NCBI GenBank assembly: GCA_009776905.1
Contig: WRMX01000089.1
Span: forward strand, 1-12,983
Direction: 5' to 3'
DNA from: Oscillospiraceae bacterium
Lineage (GTDB): Bacteria; Bacillota; Clostridia; Oscillospirales; Oscillospiraceae
Length of the DNA stretch: 12,983 nt
Shown: in pieces, positions 1 through 5,848 of the stretch
Layout of the letters: each line of letters opens with the position of its first letter
How positions within the stretch are numbered: the stretch's first letter is position 1
Made by a program: the position numbers and the translations under genes
Notes under the pieces: generated by a model
Told to the model about the DNA's origin: nothing
The model's input: only the letters and a program-made list of their open reading frames with translations
Database searches by the model: none

Positions 1-1027
1 ATAATGGTGTACTGTTCCGTCCAGAATATCCGCATAGATGAGCAAATCACGCATACATAGATTCTCAAATAGAAAACCAAAGGTATTGAGATCATACTTT
101 AGGTTTTCAGGGCCTACCCGGAGCGCGGCTGCTGCGAGGGAAGGGTCAGTGAACATTCGTTTTGGAGAAGTCCTGACTCTTGCTCGTGACCTTATCCCGG
201 GTTGCCACCCCGGAATCTCCTCGATAATAAATAGGCGTGACAAGGCTGAGATATAGGAGGAAATTGTATTAGGCGCAAATGATTCGCCATTTTTAAGAAG
301 GTCGGCGCGTAGAGTTGCGTTGCTCACTGGCGTTGAGTTGTTGCGCGCAAATGAACGAAGCAATTTCTTGGTTCTTTCCGGATCGCGACGTACATCATCA
401 ATCTGCGACATATCTGTCCTCGCAATTGTTTCGATGTATTGCGCCGGAATCTCGGCAGCATCTTCCTTTGTGGTATTGAGGTTGGCAGGCCATCCTCCGC
501 GACAGGTTATTTCAATTAGTTCCATCAAACTAATCTCGTTTACAGAAGGCTTTATATCACGCCCGGCTATTATATCCGACAGTGAGACTTTTCCGGTTGA
601 TACGCCTGCCTCGAACAATGACATAGGCCTCATCATAACATGGGCAATTCTACCAGCTCCGCTGTGTGAAACTGATTCAACTTGTGGTTTTGTCGATCCT
701 GTCCAGAAGGAACCGTCCACGTTTTTGCCCTTGATCGACCTTAAATCGCACAGCGTCCCATATGCTCGGTACTTCTTGCCACTCATCAATTAATATGGGT
801 TCTTCTCCTTCGAGCAACAATGAAGGATCTGCCTTGGCGGTTTCTTTGTAATTGACGCCAGCGGATGGATTCATGATATATCTTACAGTATTTGAATGCG
901 CTAGCGCAGTCCACGTCTTTCCGCACCACTTGGGTCCCTCCACCAGTATGGCCCCGAATATGCGTAAATACCGTTCGATTTTGCGGTCAACAAGCCTTGG
1001 CAAATAGCCTTCTTTTTTTAGAGACAT
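1..1027 (-). pseudogene. AAA_14/DUF4143-type ATPase, frameshifted and cut by the window edge
   Basis: This is a P-loop ATPase of the AAA_14 plus DUF4143 architecture. The family is common in anaerobes and its cellular role is poorly defined. The chosen start (ATG at 1027) has a GAGGTG ribosome site four bases upstream. Walker A (GPKWCGKT) is at residues 31-38 and a Walker B-like ILIDEWQ (Asp81, Glu82) follows. The first frame then ends in an artificial-looking FLLDRIDKTTS and a stop. Removing one C of the CC at 703-704 (plus strand) restores FLLTGSTKPQVES, matching the family's FLLTGS sensor-like motif. The frame then stays open to position 1 and includes a DUF4143-like part (IARTDMSQIDDVRRDPER, then LRSFARN). 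About 342 codons are visible, so the last part lies outside the window. The frameshift may be a true inactivating mutation or a sequencing error. Family call confident; pseudogene status uncertain. Confidence 0.82.
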
Positions 1028-1044
1028 TTCGCACCTCTGGCATA

Positions 1045-1105
1045 TTGCGTAAAATGCAGCGATTATATTGCGTAATTTGCAGACTATTCGTTGCGTAATA
1101 TGCAG
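1045..1105. repeat. Three 15-bp direct repeats with 23-bp period (iteron-like, likely operator)
   Basis: TTGCGTAAAATGCAG (1045-1059), TTGCGTAATTTGCAG (1068-1082) and TTGCGTAATATGCAG (1091-1105) differ only at two central bases and start exactly 23 bp apart. Each unit has an inner TGC...GCA dyad. The array fills the region between the minus-strand -10 box (1106-1111) and the ribosome site of the ATPase gene. A protein bound here would therefore block or modulate transcription of that gene. Function as an operator or iteron is inferred from the spacing and position. Confidence 0.8.
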
Positions 1106-1134
1106 ATTATATGCTCTAACTATGTACTTGTCAA
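1106..1134 (-). promoter_or_regulatory. Consensus sigma-A-type promoter of the ATPase gene
   Basis: Read on the minus strand, TTGACA (1134-1129) and TATAAT (1111-1106) are both perfect consensus hexamers separated by exactly 17 bp. Transcription would start near 1099, inside the first repeat of the 23-bp array. The transcript would have a leader of about 70 nt before the ATG at 1027. So strong a core promoter next to an operator-like array suggests tight repression. Confidence 0.85.
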
Positions 1135-1164
1135 GCAATCAATGTGTACTTGTCAGGCAATTAA
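1123..1164. repeat. Duplicated 20-bp element covering the -35 region
   Basis: TGTACTTGTCARGCAATYAA occurs twice in tandem, at 1123-1142 and 1145-1164, 22 bp apart with two differences. The first copy contains the -35 box of the ATPase promoter. The second lies upstream of it and has CTGACA in place of TTGACA, with no matching -10 box. It may be a second regulator site or a local duplication. Confidence 0.7.
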
Positions 1165-1204
1165 CAAGCGAGAAACTGCAAATACTTTCGCTCGCGAGTA
1201 TGTA

Positions 1205-1233
1205 TTGATTCTCGGCTATGAGCCTGTTATACT
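1205..1233 (+). promoter_or_regulatory. Probable promoter of the NYN-domain gene
   Basis: TTGATT (1205-1210) and TATACT (1228-1233) are separated by 17 bp, close to the sigma-A consensus. A start site near 1240 would leave a leader of roughly 57 nt before the chosen ATG at 1297. It is divergent from the ATPase promoter; the two -35 boxes are about 70 bp apart, so one regulator could act on both. Confidence 0.6.
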
Positions 1234-1237
1234 GGCG

Positions 1238-1257
1238 TTATGCTTCGGCAGGCATAA
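1238..1257. promoter_or_regulatory. Dyad at the predicted start site of the NYN gene
   Basis: TTATGC (1238-1243) and GCATAA (1252-1257) form a perfect 6-bp inverted repeat around an 8-base centre, directly over the predicted transcription start. GCATAAT recurs at 1270-1276. This could be an operator or a small leader hairpin; nothing in the window identifies the binding protein. Confidence 0.4.
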
Positions 1258-1296
1258 TTGCGATGCCGCGCATAATATATGAAAGGAACGAAAAAA

Positions 1297-2745
1297 ATGA
1301 GCTTATCCGATTATAAAGAGTTATTGAGTACAGTTATCGAAACCCCGATTTCAGAGCAGCCTACGTTGAGCACAGTTATCGAAACCCCGATTCCGGAGCC
1401 GCCTGCAGGGTATTATAAGGACAGCACCTATGCGATTGTTTCGACAGTTGCCTACCTCATTGGCGTCCAGAAGAGCGTGTTTGAAAACGAGCATGAGCCG
1501 CCCAGGCTTGCGATATACGAAAAACTGGACACCGACAGGACCGCGCGGATAATAAGAAACCTCTGCCGGTTACGGACCGCAGTTGAACGCAATTTCAAAA
1601 GAATCAATACAGTTATGGTTGCGGAGTATAAAGGTTTATCTTCAATACCGGAGCACGTGCCGGTTGAATGCATATCGCAGCTTGCAGACGACGGCATATT
1701 GATAAAGGGGAACATGAAGCTGAGCCAGCACATTATTGACTTCAACAGGCTTATATCAGACCGAATTAATAACTGTAGAGACCTATTTCCTATTTGGATC
1801 AATTGGCCATATATAAAAGACATATTCATAATGCCAAATGGTTTTAGCGATGAGGGAATAAGGGCGGCAGCAAGCGAGTATTATGCGCACAAGGGCTGGT
1901 ATCCATATCAAATGTACATAAACTGGCAGCCCTCCGATGAGGGGAATATTCTGTTTAACGATAAGAAATTTGTTTCACTACTATATAATTGGCATAATGA
2001 TTGCTTTACTGATCATAGCAAAGTTTCGGACGCAAGCGCGCTCACAAAAAACAACATATACGATTTCATTGAAGTCAGCGGAAAAACAGTGTTCGTGGTC
2101 GATTGCGAAAACTCAGACCCATATAAGCTATACGCGACATTAAAAAACCTTGATTCTGTGTATCTGCAGAAAATATCAAAAATCATCCTGTACGACGACG
2201 TGAACGCTTCGACGGCATGGCAAATGCTGGAATCGTTCACAAGCATTGCTATCGAATACATCCTCATCGAGCGGCTGAAGCTCAGCAAGTCGCTGGTCGA
2301 CATAAAGCTGACGGCGGGAACATGTAAGGAGTTTTATTCAAACAATGTCGATTCATTTGTGATCGTTTCCAGCGACTCGGATTATTGGGGGCTGATTTCG
2401 TCCATTCCGGACGCCAGGTTTCTTGTGATGCTCGAAAATGAGAAGACGGGGCCGGACATAAAGAATGCACTGTTCAACTCGGGCATATTTTACTGTTTTA
2501 TTGATGACTTCTATTCGGGGAACAGCAACGACATCAAAATAATCGCATTGCTGAGGGAAGTGCGGCGTTTTTTGGAGCAATCCGTGCGCATTAACGTAAA
2601 TGACATGATGGAAGCAGCCTACCGCGCGACAAGAATTGAAATGTCCATTCCGGAGCAAAAGCAGTTCTTCAATAAATACATCAAGCCAATGTATTTAGAA
2701 ATTGATGATGCCGGCAATTTGTCTATACAGCTCAAAGGAAAGTGA
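1297..2745 (+). CDS. NYN (PIN-like) domain protein with an uncharacterised N-terminal region
   Basis: This 482-residue protein carries a C-terminal NYN domain, a PIN-like fold known from RNases. The fold is visible as FVVDCENSD (Asp269), then IILYDD, VDIKL (Asp335), and FVIVSSDSDYWGL (Asp360, Asp362). These acidic residues match the metal-binding positions of active NYN nucleases, although the usual second Asp after VDIKL is Thr here. Residues 1-40 hold a 14-residue tandem repeat, LSTVIETPISEQP then LSTVIETPIPEPP. Residues about 40-250 are predicted largely helical with conserved-looking blocks (WINWPYIKDIFIMPNG, PYQMYINWQPSDEGN), but I cannot name a domain. The start at 1297 is chosen because AAAGGA lies nine bases upstream; an in-frame ATG at 1279 has no ribosome site. 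No signal peptide or membrane segment is seen. It stands alone after its own promoter, divergent from the ATPase. An RNA target is inferred from the fold only. Confidence 0.85.
   Translation: MSLSDYKELLSTVIETPISEQPTLSTVIETPIPEPPAGYYKDSTYAIVSTVAYLIGVQKSVFENEHEPPRLAIYEKLDTDRTARIIRNLCRLRTAVERNFKRINTVMVAEYKGLSSIPEHVPVECISQLADDGILIKGNMKLSQHIIDFNRLISDRINNCRDLFPIWINWPYIKDIFIMPNGFSDEGIRAAASEYYAHKGWYPYQMYINWQPSDEGNILFNDKKFVSLLYNWHNDCFTDHSKVSDASALTKNNIYDFIEVSGKTVFVVDCENSDPYKLYATLKNLDSVYLQKISKIILYDDVNASTAWQMLESFTSIAIEYILIERLKLSKSLVDIKLTAGTCKEFYSNNVDSFVIVSSDSDYWGLISSIPDARFLVMLENEKTGPDIKNALFNSGIFYCFIDDFYSGNSNDIKIIALLREVRRFLEQSVRINVNDMMEAAYRATRIEMSIPEQKQFFNKYIKPMYLEIDDAGNLSIQLKGK
1324..1392 (+). repeat. 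42-bp tandem repeat inside the NYN gene
   Basis: A 27-bp core that starts TTGAGTACAGTTATCG occurs at 1324-1350 and again at 1366-1392 with one mismatch. It encodes the two 14-residue LSTVIETPI units. The in-frame 42-bp period makes copy-number change by slippage possible without breaking the gene. Confidence 0.75.
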
Positions 2746-2763
2746 CATCGATGTGGCGCGGCT

Positions 2764-4248
2764 TCATGGCTGGCGGTATTTTGCGAACTCCTCCGGGTCA
2801 TCGCGAGCCATTTTTGCAAGCTCGGTATAAAGGCCATATTCATGTTCCTCAACCAGCTCGCCATACTCTTTACCAACGGAGGCATGGCGCGGCAGCGGCA
2901 CGTTTTGCTCAACCAGGATATCTTGGACTCTCTTGATATCGACGTCGTGAGTGCCGGTGCCTTTGATGACCGCGACAGCCGCCGCGACTCCCGCGGCCTG
3001 CCCGGTTCCGATGCACTGCGGTATAAGGTTCAACCAATCGATGGCGACGGGGTCTGTTGACATATGGCGTCCCGGTGCGAGCAGATTGTCAATCCCGCAT
3101 GGGAGAATGGAGCGATATGGGATCTCGATGGGAGCGCAGTCGTTGATGCGGCATATCGTTGAGTGCCAGGCAATGACGTCATCATGCTTTGTGGCGAAAG
3201 CCCAATCATTAGGGGACATGATGTACTCGCCAACGAGGCGGCGGCTGCAACGAGTGCCTGTCTGAGGCGCGATGCTCATCAGGTACATGTCCCTATACGC
3301 GCCGGGGCAGGCCTGCTTGCAATATGTGATGATATCGCGGATCGATTTCCGCGTGTTGATCTCTGTAGCCGTCAAGTCCGCCACCGAGGCGCAGTTCATT
3401 TTAGGATGGCTGTTGAACATAAGGCAATTATTATTTGGTTCGTCCCATGACGGAGCGGAAGTCCGAAACCCGGCTATTGATTGAATCTCGGTATTTAATG
3501 CGCGCCATTCCTCCGGATGCGCATTGCGCCATTCGAGCAAATAGTCGATATTCACCCCGCCGACCCGCCATGCGAGCGTGGTCGTTGTCGAACGAGTCAG
3601 AGGGTCGGACAGATTTTCGTAGGGAGCGCCTGATTGCCGATATAGGTCGCCGTCTCCGGTGGCGTCGATTACGACTTTTGCTAGAATGGCCTGGCGGCCT
3701 TCTTTGCTCTCAAATATAACGCCTTTGACAACATTGTCTTCAACAATAGGCTTTGTCCCCCAACTGTGATATAGGACGCGGATTCGATCGTCCAGCTCCA
3801 GGAGCATTTTGTCAAGTTCGATTTCCAGTTGCGGCCCGTCGAAGTAGACAGAGCGGATGAGCATTTTAGGATCGCTGTGGGTGACAGTGTCCATTTTATG
3901 TTGCCAACGGAGCATCAGCGCCTTGTCGCTTTTTCCGATGTCGCTCATGCGCGGGCCCCATGTGGAGCCGGGCGCGTTCGCTTCCATACGGTCGAACCAT
4001 TCTTCTTGAATCCCCCGAACGAATGGCAACGATCTCCATGAGAGCTTCGGCACCATCAGCACGTAATCGCCGGTGACATCCCCGCCTGCGTAGCCATAAC
4101 GCTCCATAAGAATAATGTTTGTCGCTCCGGCCCGTGCAGCGGCAACTGCGGCACTATGCCCTGCTGCGCCGGCGCCGACGACGAGTATGTCGCACTCGGC
4201 ATATATCGGCAGGTCGCTGGCCGGCTCATGGTATGTTTTTACTTTCAT
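2764..4248 (-). CDS. FAD-dependent oxidoreductase (FAD_oxidored family)
   Basis: This 494-residue cytoplasmic flavoprotein has an N-terminal Rossmann FAD site. It shows GAGAAG at residues 25-30, Glu49 in ILMERYGYAGG for the ribose, and VIDATGDGDLYRQSGAPY in mid-protein. Near the C-terminus is GRHMSTDPVAIDWLN followed by TGQAAGVAAAVAV, which closes the FAD site in this superfamily. The layout matches the FAD_oxidored group, whose substrates are mostly unknown, so I assign no reaction. No signal peptide, Fe-S motif or heme motif is visible. The start at 4248 has GAGAGGA ten bases upstream. The gene stands alone on the minus strand and ends 18 bp from the convergent NYN gene with no hairpin between them. 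It is separated by the IS remnant and surface-protein genes from the Mo-enzyme block, so a shared pathway is only possible, not shown. Confidence 0.88.
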   Translation of the reverse strand: MKVKTYHEPASDLPIYAECDILVVGAGAAGHSAAVAAARAGATNIILMERYGYAGGDVTGDYVLMVPKLSWRSLPFVRGIQEEWFDRMEANAPGSTWGPRMSDIGKSDKALMLRWQHKMDTVTHSDPKMLIRSVYFDGPQLEIELDKMLLELDDRIRVLYHSWGTKPIVEDNVVKGVIFESKEGRQAILAKVVIDATGDGDLYRQSGAPYENLSDPLTRSTTTTLAWRVGGVNIDYLLEWRNAHPEEWRALNTEIQSIAGFRTSAPSWDEPNNNCLMFNSHPKMNCASVADLTATEINTRKSIRDIITYCKQACPGAYRDMYLMSIAPQTGTRCSRRLVGEYIMSPNDWAFATKHDDVIAWHSTICRINDCAPIEIPYRSILPCGIDNLLAPGRHMSTDPVAIDWLNLIPQCIGTGQAAGVAAAVAVIKGTGTHDVDIKRVQDILVEQNVPLPRHASVGKEYGELVEEHEYGLYTELAKMARDDPEEFAKYRQP

Positions 4249-4612
4249 TGATAATCATTCCTCTCAAAAACTGGCAATACTGTGTATCGATTCAATATGT
4301 AAGTGAATGGGCGATATGAAGGTTTGCGCGCGGCGTCCATGCTGCGGAGCGGGCAGCCGCTGCGGCGGATTGGTGGGTCAAGGGAGGGAGAAGCCTCGCG
4401 TTAGAACACCCACGTTTGATTATATCCGATTAGGTATTTTTGTGCAAAGGAAAAATACGTATCGCAGCCCGGCTTTGTAGATAATTTGCACATTCCTTCG
4501 GCAATCGCGTAGATATCTTCTAATATGTACCGATGTAGCTTTGATACAAACGATTATTGACGAATATGCAGCCATATGGTACACTCCCAATATAAGCAGA
4601 CATCAGTAATTG
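4249..4612. other. Intergenic stretch without a recognised gene
   Basis: This stretch upstream of the FAD oxidoreductase has no open frame with family resemblance and no tRNA-like fold that I can see. It should hold the promoter of that gene, but no convincing -35/-10 pair is visible. A CCCACGTTTG string at 4406-4415 recurs inside the IS leader at about 4753-4762, with a shared ATTAGG about 15 bases further on. This may be remnant or chance similarity. CTCCCAA (4574-4580) is complementary to TTGGGAG at the left end of the IS remnant (4664-4670). Confidence 0.5.
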
Positions 4613-4659
4613 CAAGGCTTGAGGTGAGTGGTCATAATGACCACTCACCTCAAGCCTTG
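4613..4659. repeat. Perfect 47-bp palindrome (23-bp arms, one-base centre)
   Basis: CAAGGCTTGAGGTGAGTGG and the next four bases (left arm, 4613-4635) are exactly repeated as reverse complement at 4637-4659, around a single A at 4636. Weaker pairing continues outward (TAAT-type bases at 4608-4611 and 4661-4664). No T-run follows on either strand, so it is not a classic intrinsic terminator. It sits directly outside the left end of the IS remnant. It could be a cruciform-forming site, a repetitive extragenic element used as an IS target, or a remnant of another element's ends. Confidence 0.85.
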
Positions 4660-4665
4660 TAATTT

Positions 4666-5467
4666 GGGAGTTTGCAGTGTAAAAAAACTCAATGACGCTA
4701 GAAGATTTCGTCTGTAAGCGAGCTGTCCCGATGAGTCGTGGGAGTGAAAGCCCCCACGTTTGTGTATTTATATTAGGGTCGGCGGGTATGTATAAGAAGC
4801 GGGATCGCGCGCAAATGACCGTGGATGATTTTGCACCGCTATTGGGCGGAAAACCGGATGCTGAAAATAAATGGATCAAAATGTCGAAGATCGTCCCATG
4901 GGATTTGGTGGAAGAGATATATACCCCCACATTCAAGGACATCCGCCCCGATGGGAGGCCGCCCATATCATCCCGCATAGCATTTGGCGCATTGTACATA
5001 AAAGAGGCCGAAAACCTATCCCAAAGTGACATCGTGCGACACATCTCGGAAAATGTGTACATGCATTATTTTGTCGGGTTGACGGAGTACAACCCAAAAC
5101 CTCTGTTCGAGCCTGAGATGCGGACACAATTTGCGGTGCGTTTCGGCAAGGAAGGCATCGAGCGGATCAATGAAGAGATATACCGGAGGATGCGTCCGGC
5201 GCCAGGAACGAAGTTGAAGGCCGGATAGGGATTGGGAAACGCCGCTACGGGGTGGACCTGATATATACGCGGGTGGAAGAAACCGGCGAAGTCGAGGCGG
5301 CGATGAACATACTGGCAATGAATATGGCCTACGTTCTTAGGGTTCTTTTACGCTTTTTTGCGAAACTGGCCGGATTTTTCGTTTCTCGCCAAAATTTCGA
5401 CGTGAAAACCCCTTTGTAGGTGCGCATGCATCCTGATTTGGCCTGATTGTTGTTTTTACGCAGACCC
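4666..5467 (+). mobile_element. Internally deleted IS5-like insertion sequence remnant
   Basis: The element carries the two ends of a transposase gene but not its middle. Imperfect terminal inverted repeats are proposed. The left end reads GGGAGTTTGCAGTGTAAAAA from 4666. The right end reads GGGTCTGCGTAAAAACAACA on the minus strand from 5467. They agree over GGG.TYTGC and GTAAAAA with a three-base insertion in the left copy. At about 0.8 kb it is far shorter than an intact IS of this group and cannot move by itself. It could be mobilised in trans if an intact relative exists in the genome. No clear target duplication is visible. The termini are less certain than the transposase identity. Confidence 0.6.
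4788..5419 (+). pseudogene. IS5-family transposase with the catalytic middle deleted
   Basis: The N-terminal part (from ATG 4788, MYKKRDRAQMTVDDFAPLL) resembles the DUF772-type N-terminal domain of IS5-like transposases. It includes SRIAFGALYIKEAENLSQSD, then EPEMRTQFAVRFGKEGIERI. This frame closes at 5228. From about 5204 another frame reads RNEVEGRIGIGKRRYGVD and on through MNILAMNMAYVLRVLL to a stop at 5417-5419. That is the typical C-terminal end of the same transposase, with the conserved catalytic-Glu region RNEVEG. A deletion has fused the two ends out of frame near 5195-5205 and removed the segments expected to hold the catalytic Asp residues. No active enzyme can be made. An extended in-frame start at 4692 lacks a ribosome site. 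Confidence 0.78.
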
Positions 5468-5706
5468 TACATTGTATCACTATGATTAGCCCCTGACTTT
5501 GGCGGGTCAGGGGTATTTTGCTCTTTGTCCTCACTTTCAGTCTCAGTATCTTCAAGATTTGTGATTGCGTAGTTCAGGCATTGAATAACCAGTTGATTCA
5601 AAGAAATCTTGTTTCTTGTAGCCAAAATTTCCAGACGCTCCGTGAGTTCGATGGGTAGGCGAAAGGTTTTACTCTCGCTATCGTAGCCCTTCTGTATCTT
5701 AAACAT
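5467..5706 (-). CDS. Small ribbon-helix-helix DNA-binding protein
   Basis: This 79-residue protein fits the Arc/CopG-like RHH fold. The strand is SKTFRLP (residues 12-18), helix one is IELTERLEILATRNKI, and helix two is SLNQLVIQCLNYAI. A hydrophilic acidic tail (LEDTETESEDKEQ) follows. Such proteins act as dimers, usually as local repressors or as antitoxins; no toxin gene overlaps it. The start at 5706 has AGGAG about nine bases upstream. Its TAG stop immediately precedes the GGGTCTGCG end of the IS remnant, so the insertion may have replaced the original C-terminus. It is divergent from the 234-aa gene. The TTGCAA-type sites between them are plausible operators for it, which is inference. 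Confidence 0.75.
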   Translation of the reverse strand: MFKIQKGYDSESKTFRLPIELTERLEILATRNKISLNQLVIQCLNYAITNLEDTETESEDKEQNTPDPPKSGANHSDTM

Positions 5707-5767
5707 ACAAATTGCACTCCTTTTTACTTAATTATGCATTCTGTATGTCGTGGTTACTAGAATTGTT

Positions 5768-5811
5768 TTGCAAGAAAAATATATTGCAAATATCTTGCAG
5801 TGTGATATAAT
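5768..5811 (+). promoter_or_regulatory. Promoter with repeated TTGCAA sites, upstream of the 234-aa gene
   Basis: The -35 TTGCAA (5784-5789) and -10 TATAAT (5806-5811) are separated by 16 bp. The -10 has the TGn extension (TGATATAAT). TTGCAA also occurs at 5768-5773 and TTGCAG at 5795-5800. The outer copies form the dyad TTGCAAGA/TCTTGCA around the -35 box. TTGCAA is itself self-complementary. The cluster lies between the RHH gene and the gene it would drive, so RHH autoregulation is a reasonable inference. I cannot pick a clear promoter for the RHH gene itself. Confidence 0.65.
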
Positions 5812-5848
5812 GCTCAGAGTTAGTGAAAAATATACATAGGAGGATAAA

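Noticed and set aside
1045..1164. CRISPR-like array
   Set aside because: There are only three 15-bp units with 8-bp gaps and a second unrelated 20-bp pair. Spacers are far too short and no cas genes are present.
4372..4412. Possible group II intron or other structured RNA remnant (GTGGGT...ACCCAC near a CCCACGTTTG string, repeated in the IS leader)
   Set aside because: Only a 6-bp pairing and a 10-bp shared string are visible. No domain V-like hairpin or reverse transcriptase remnant supports it.
4520..5062. Open frame on the minus strand across the palindrome and transposase N-terminus
   Set aside because: It is antisense to a recognisable transposase fragment, has no family resemblance and depends on the palindrome staying open by chance.
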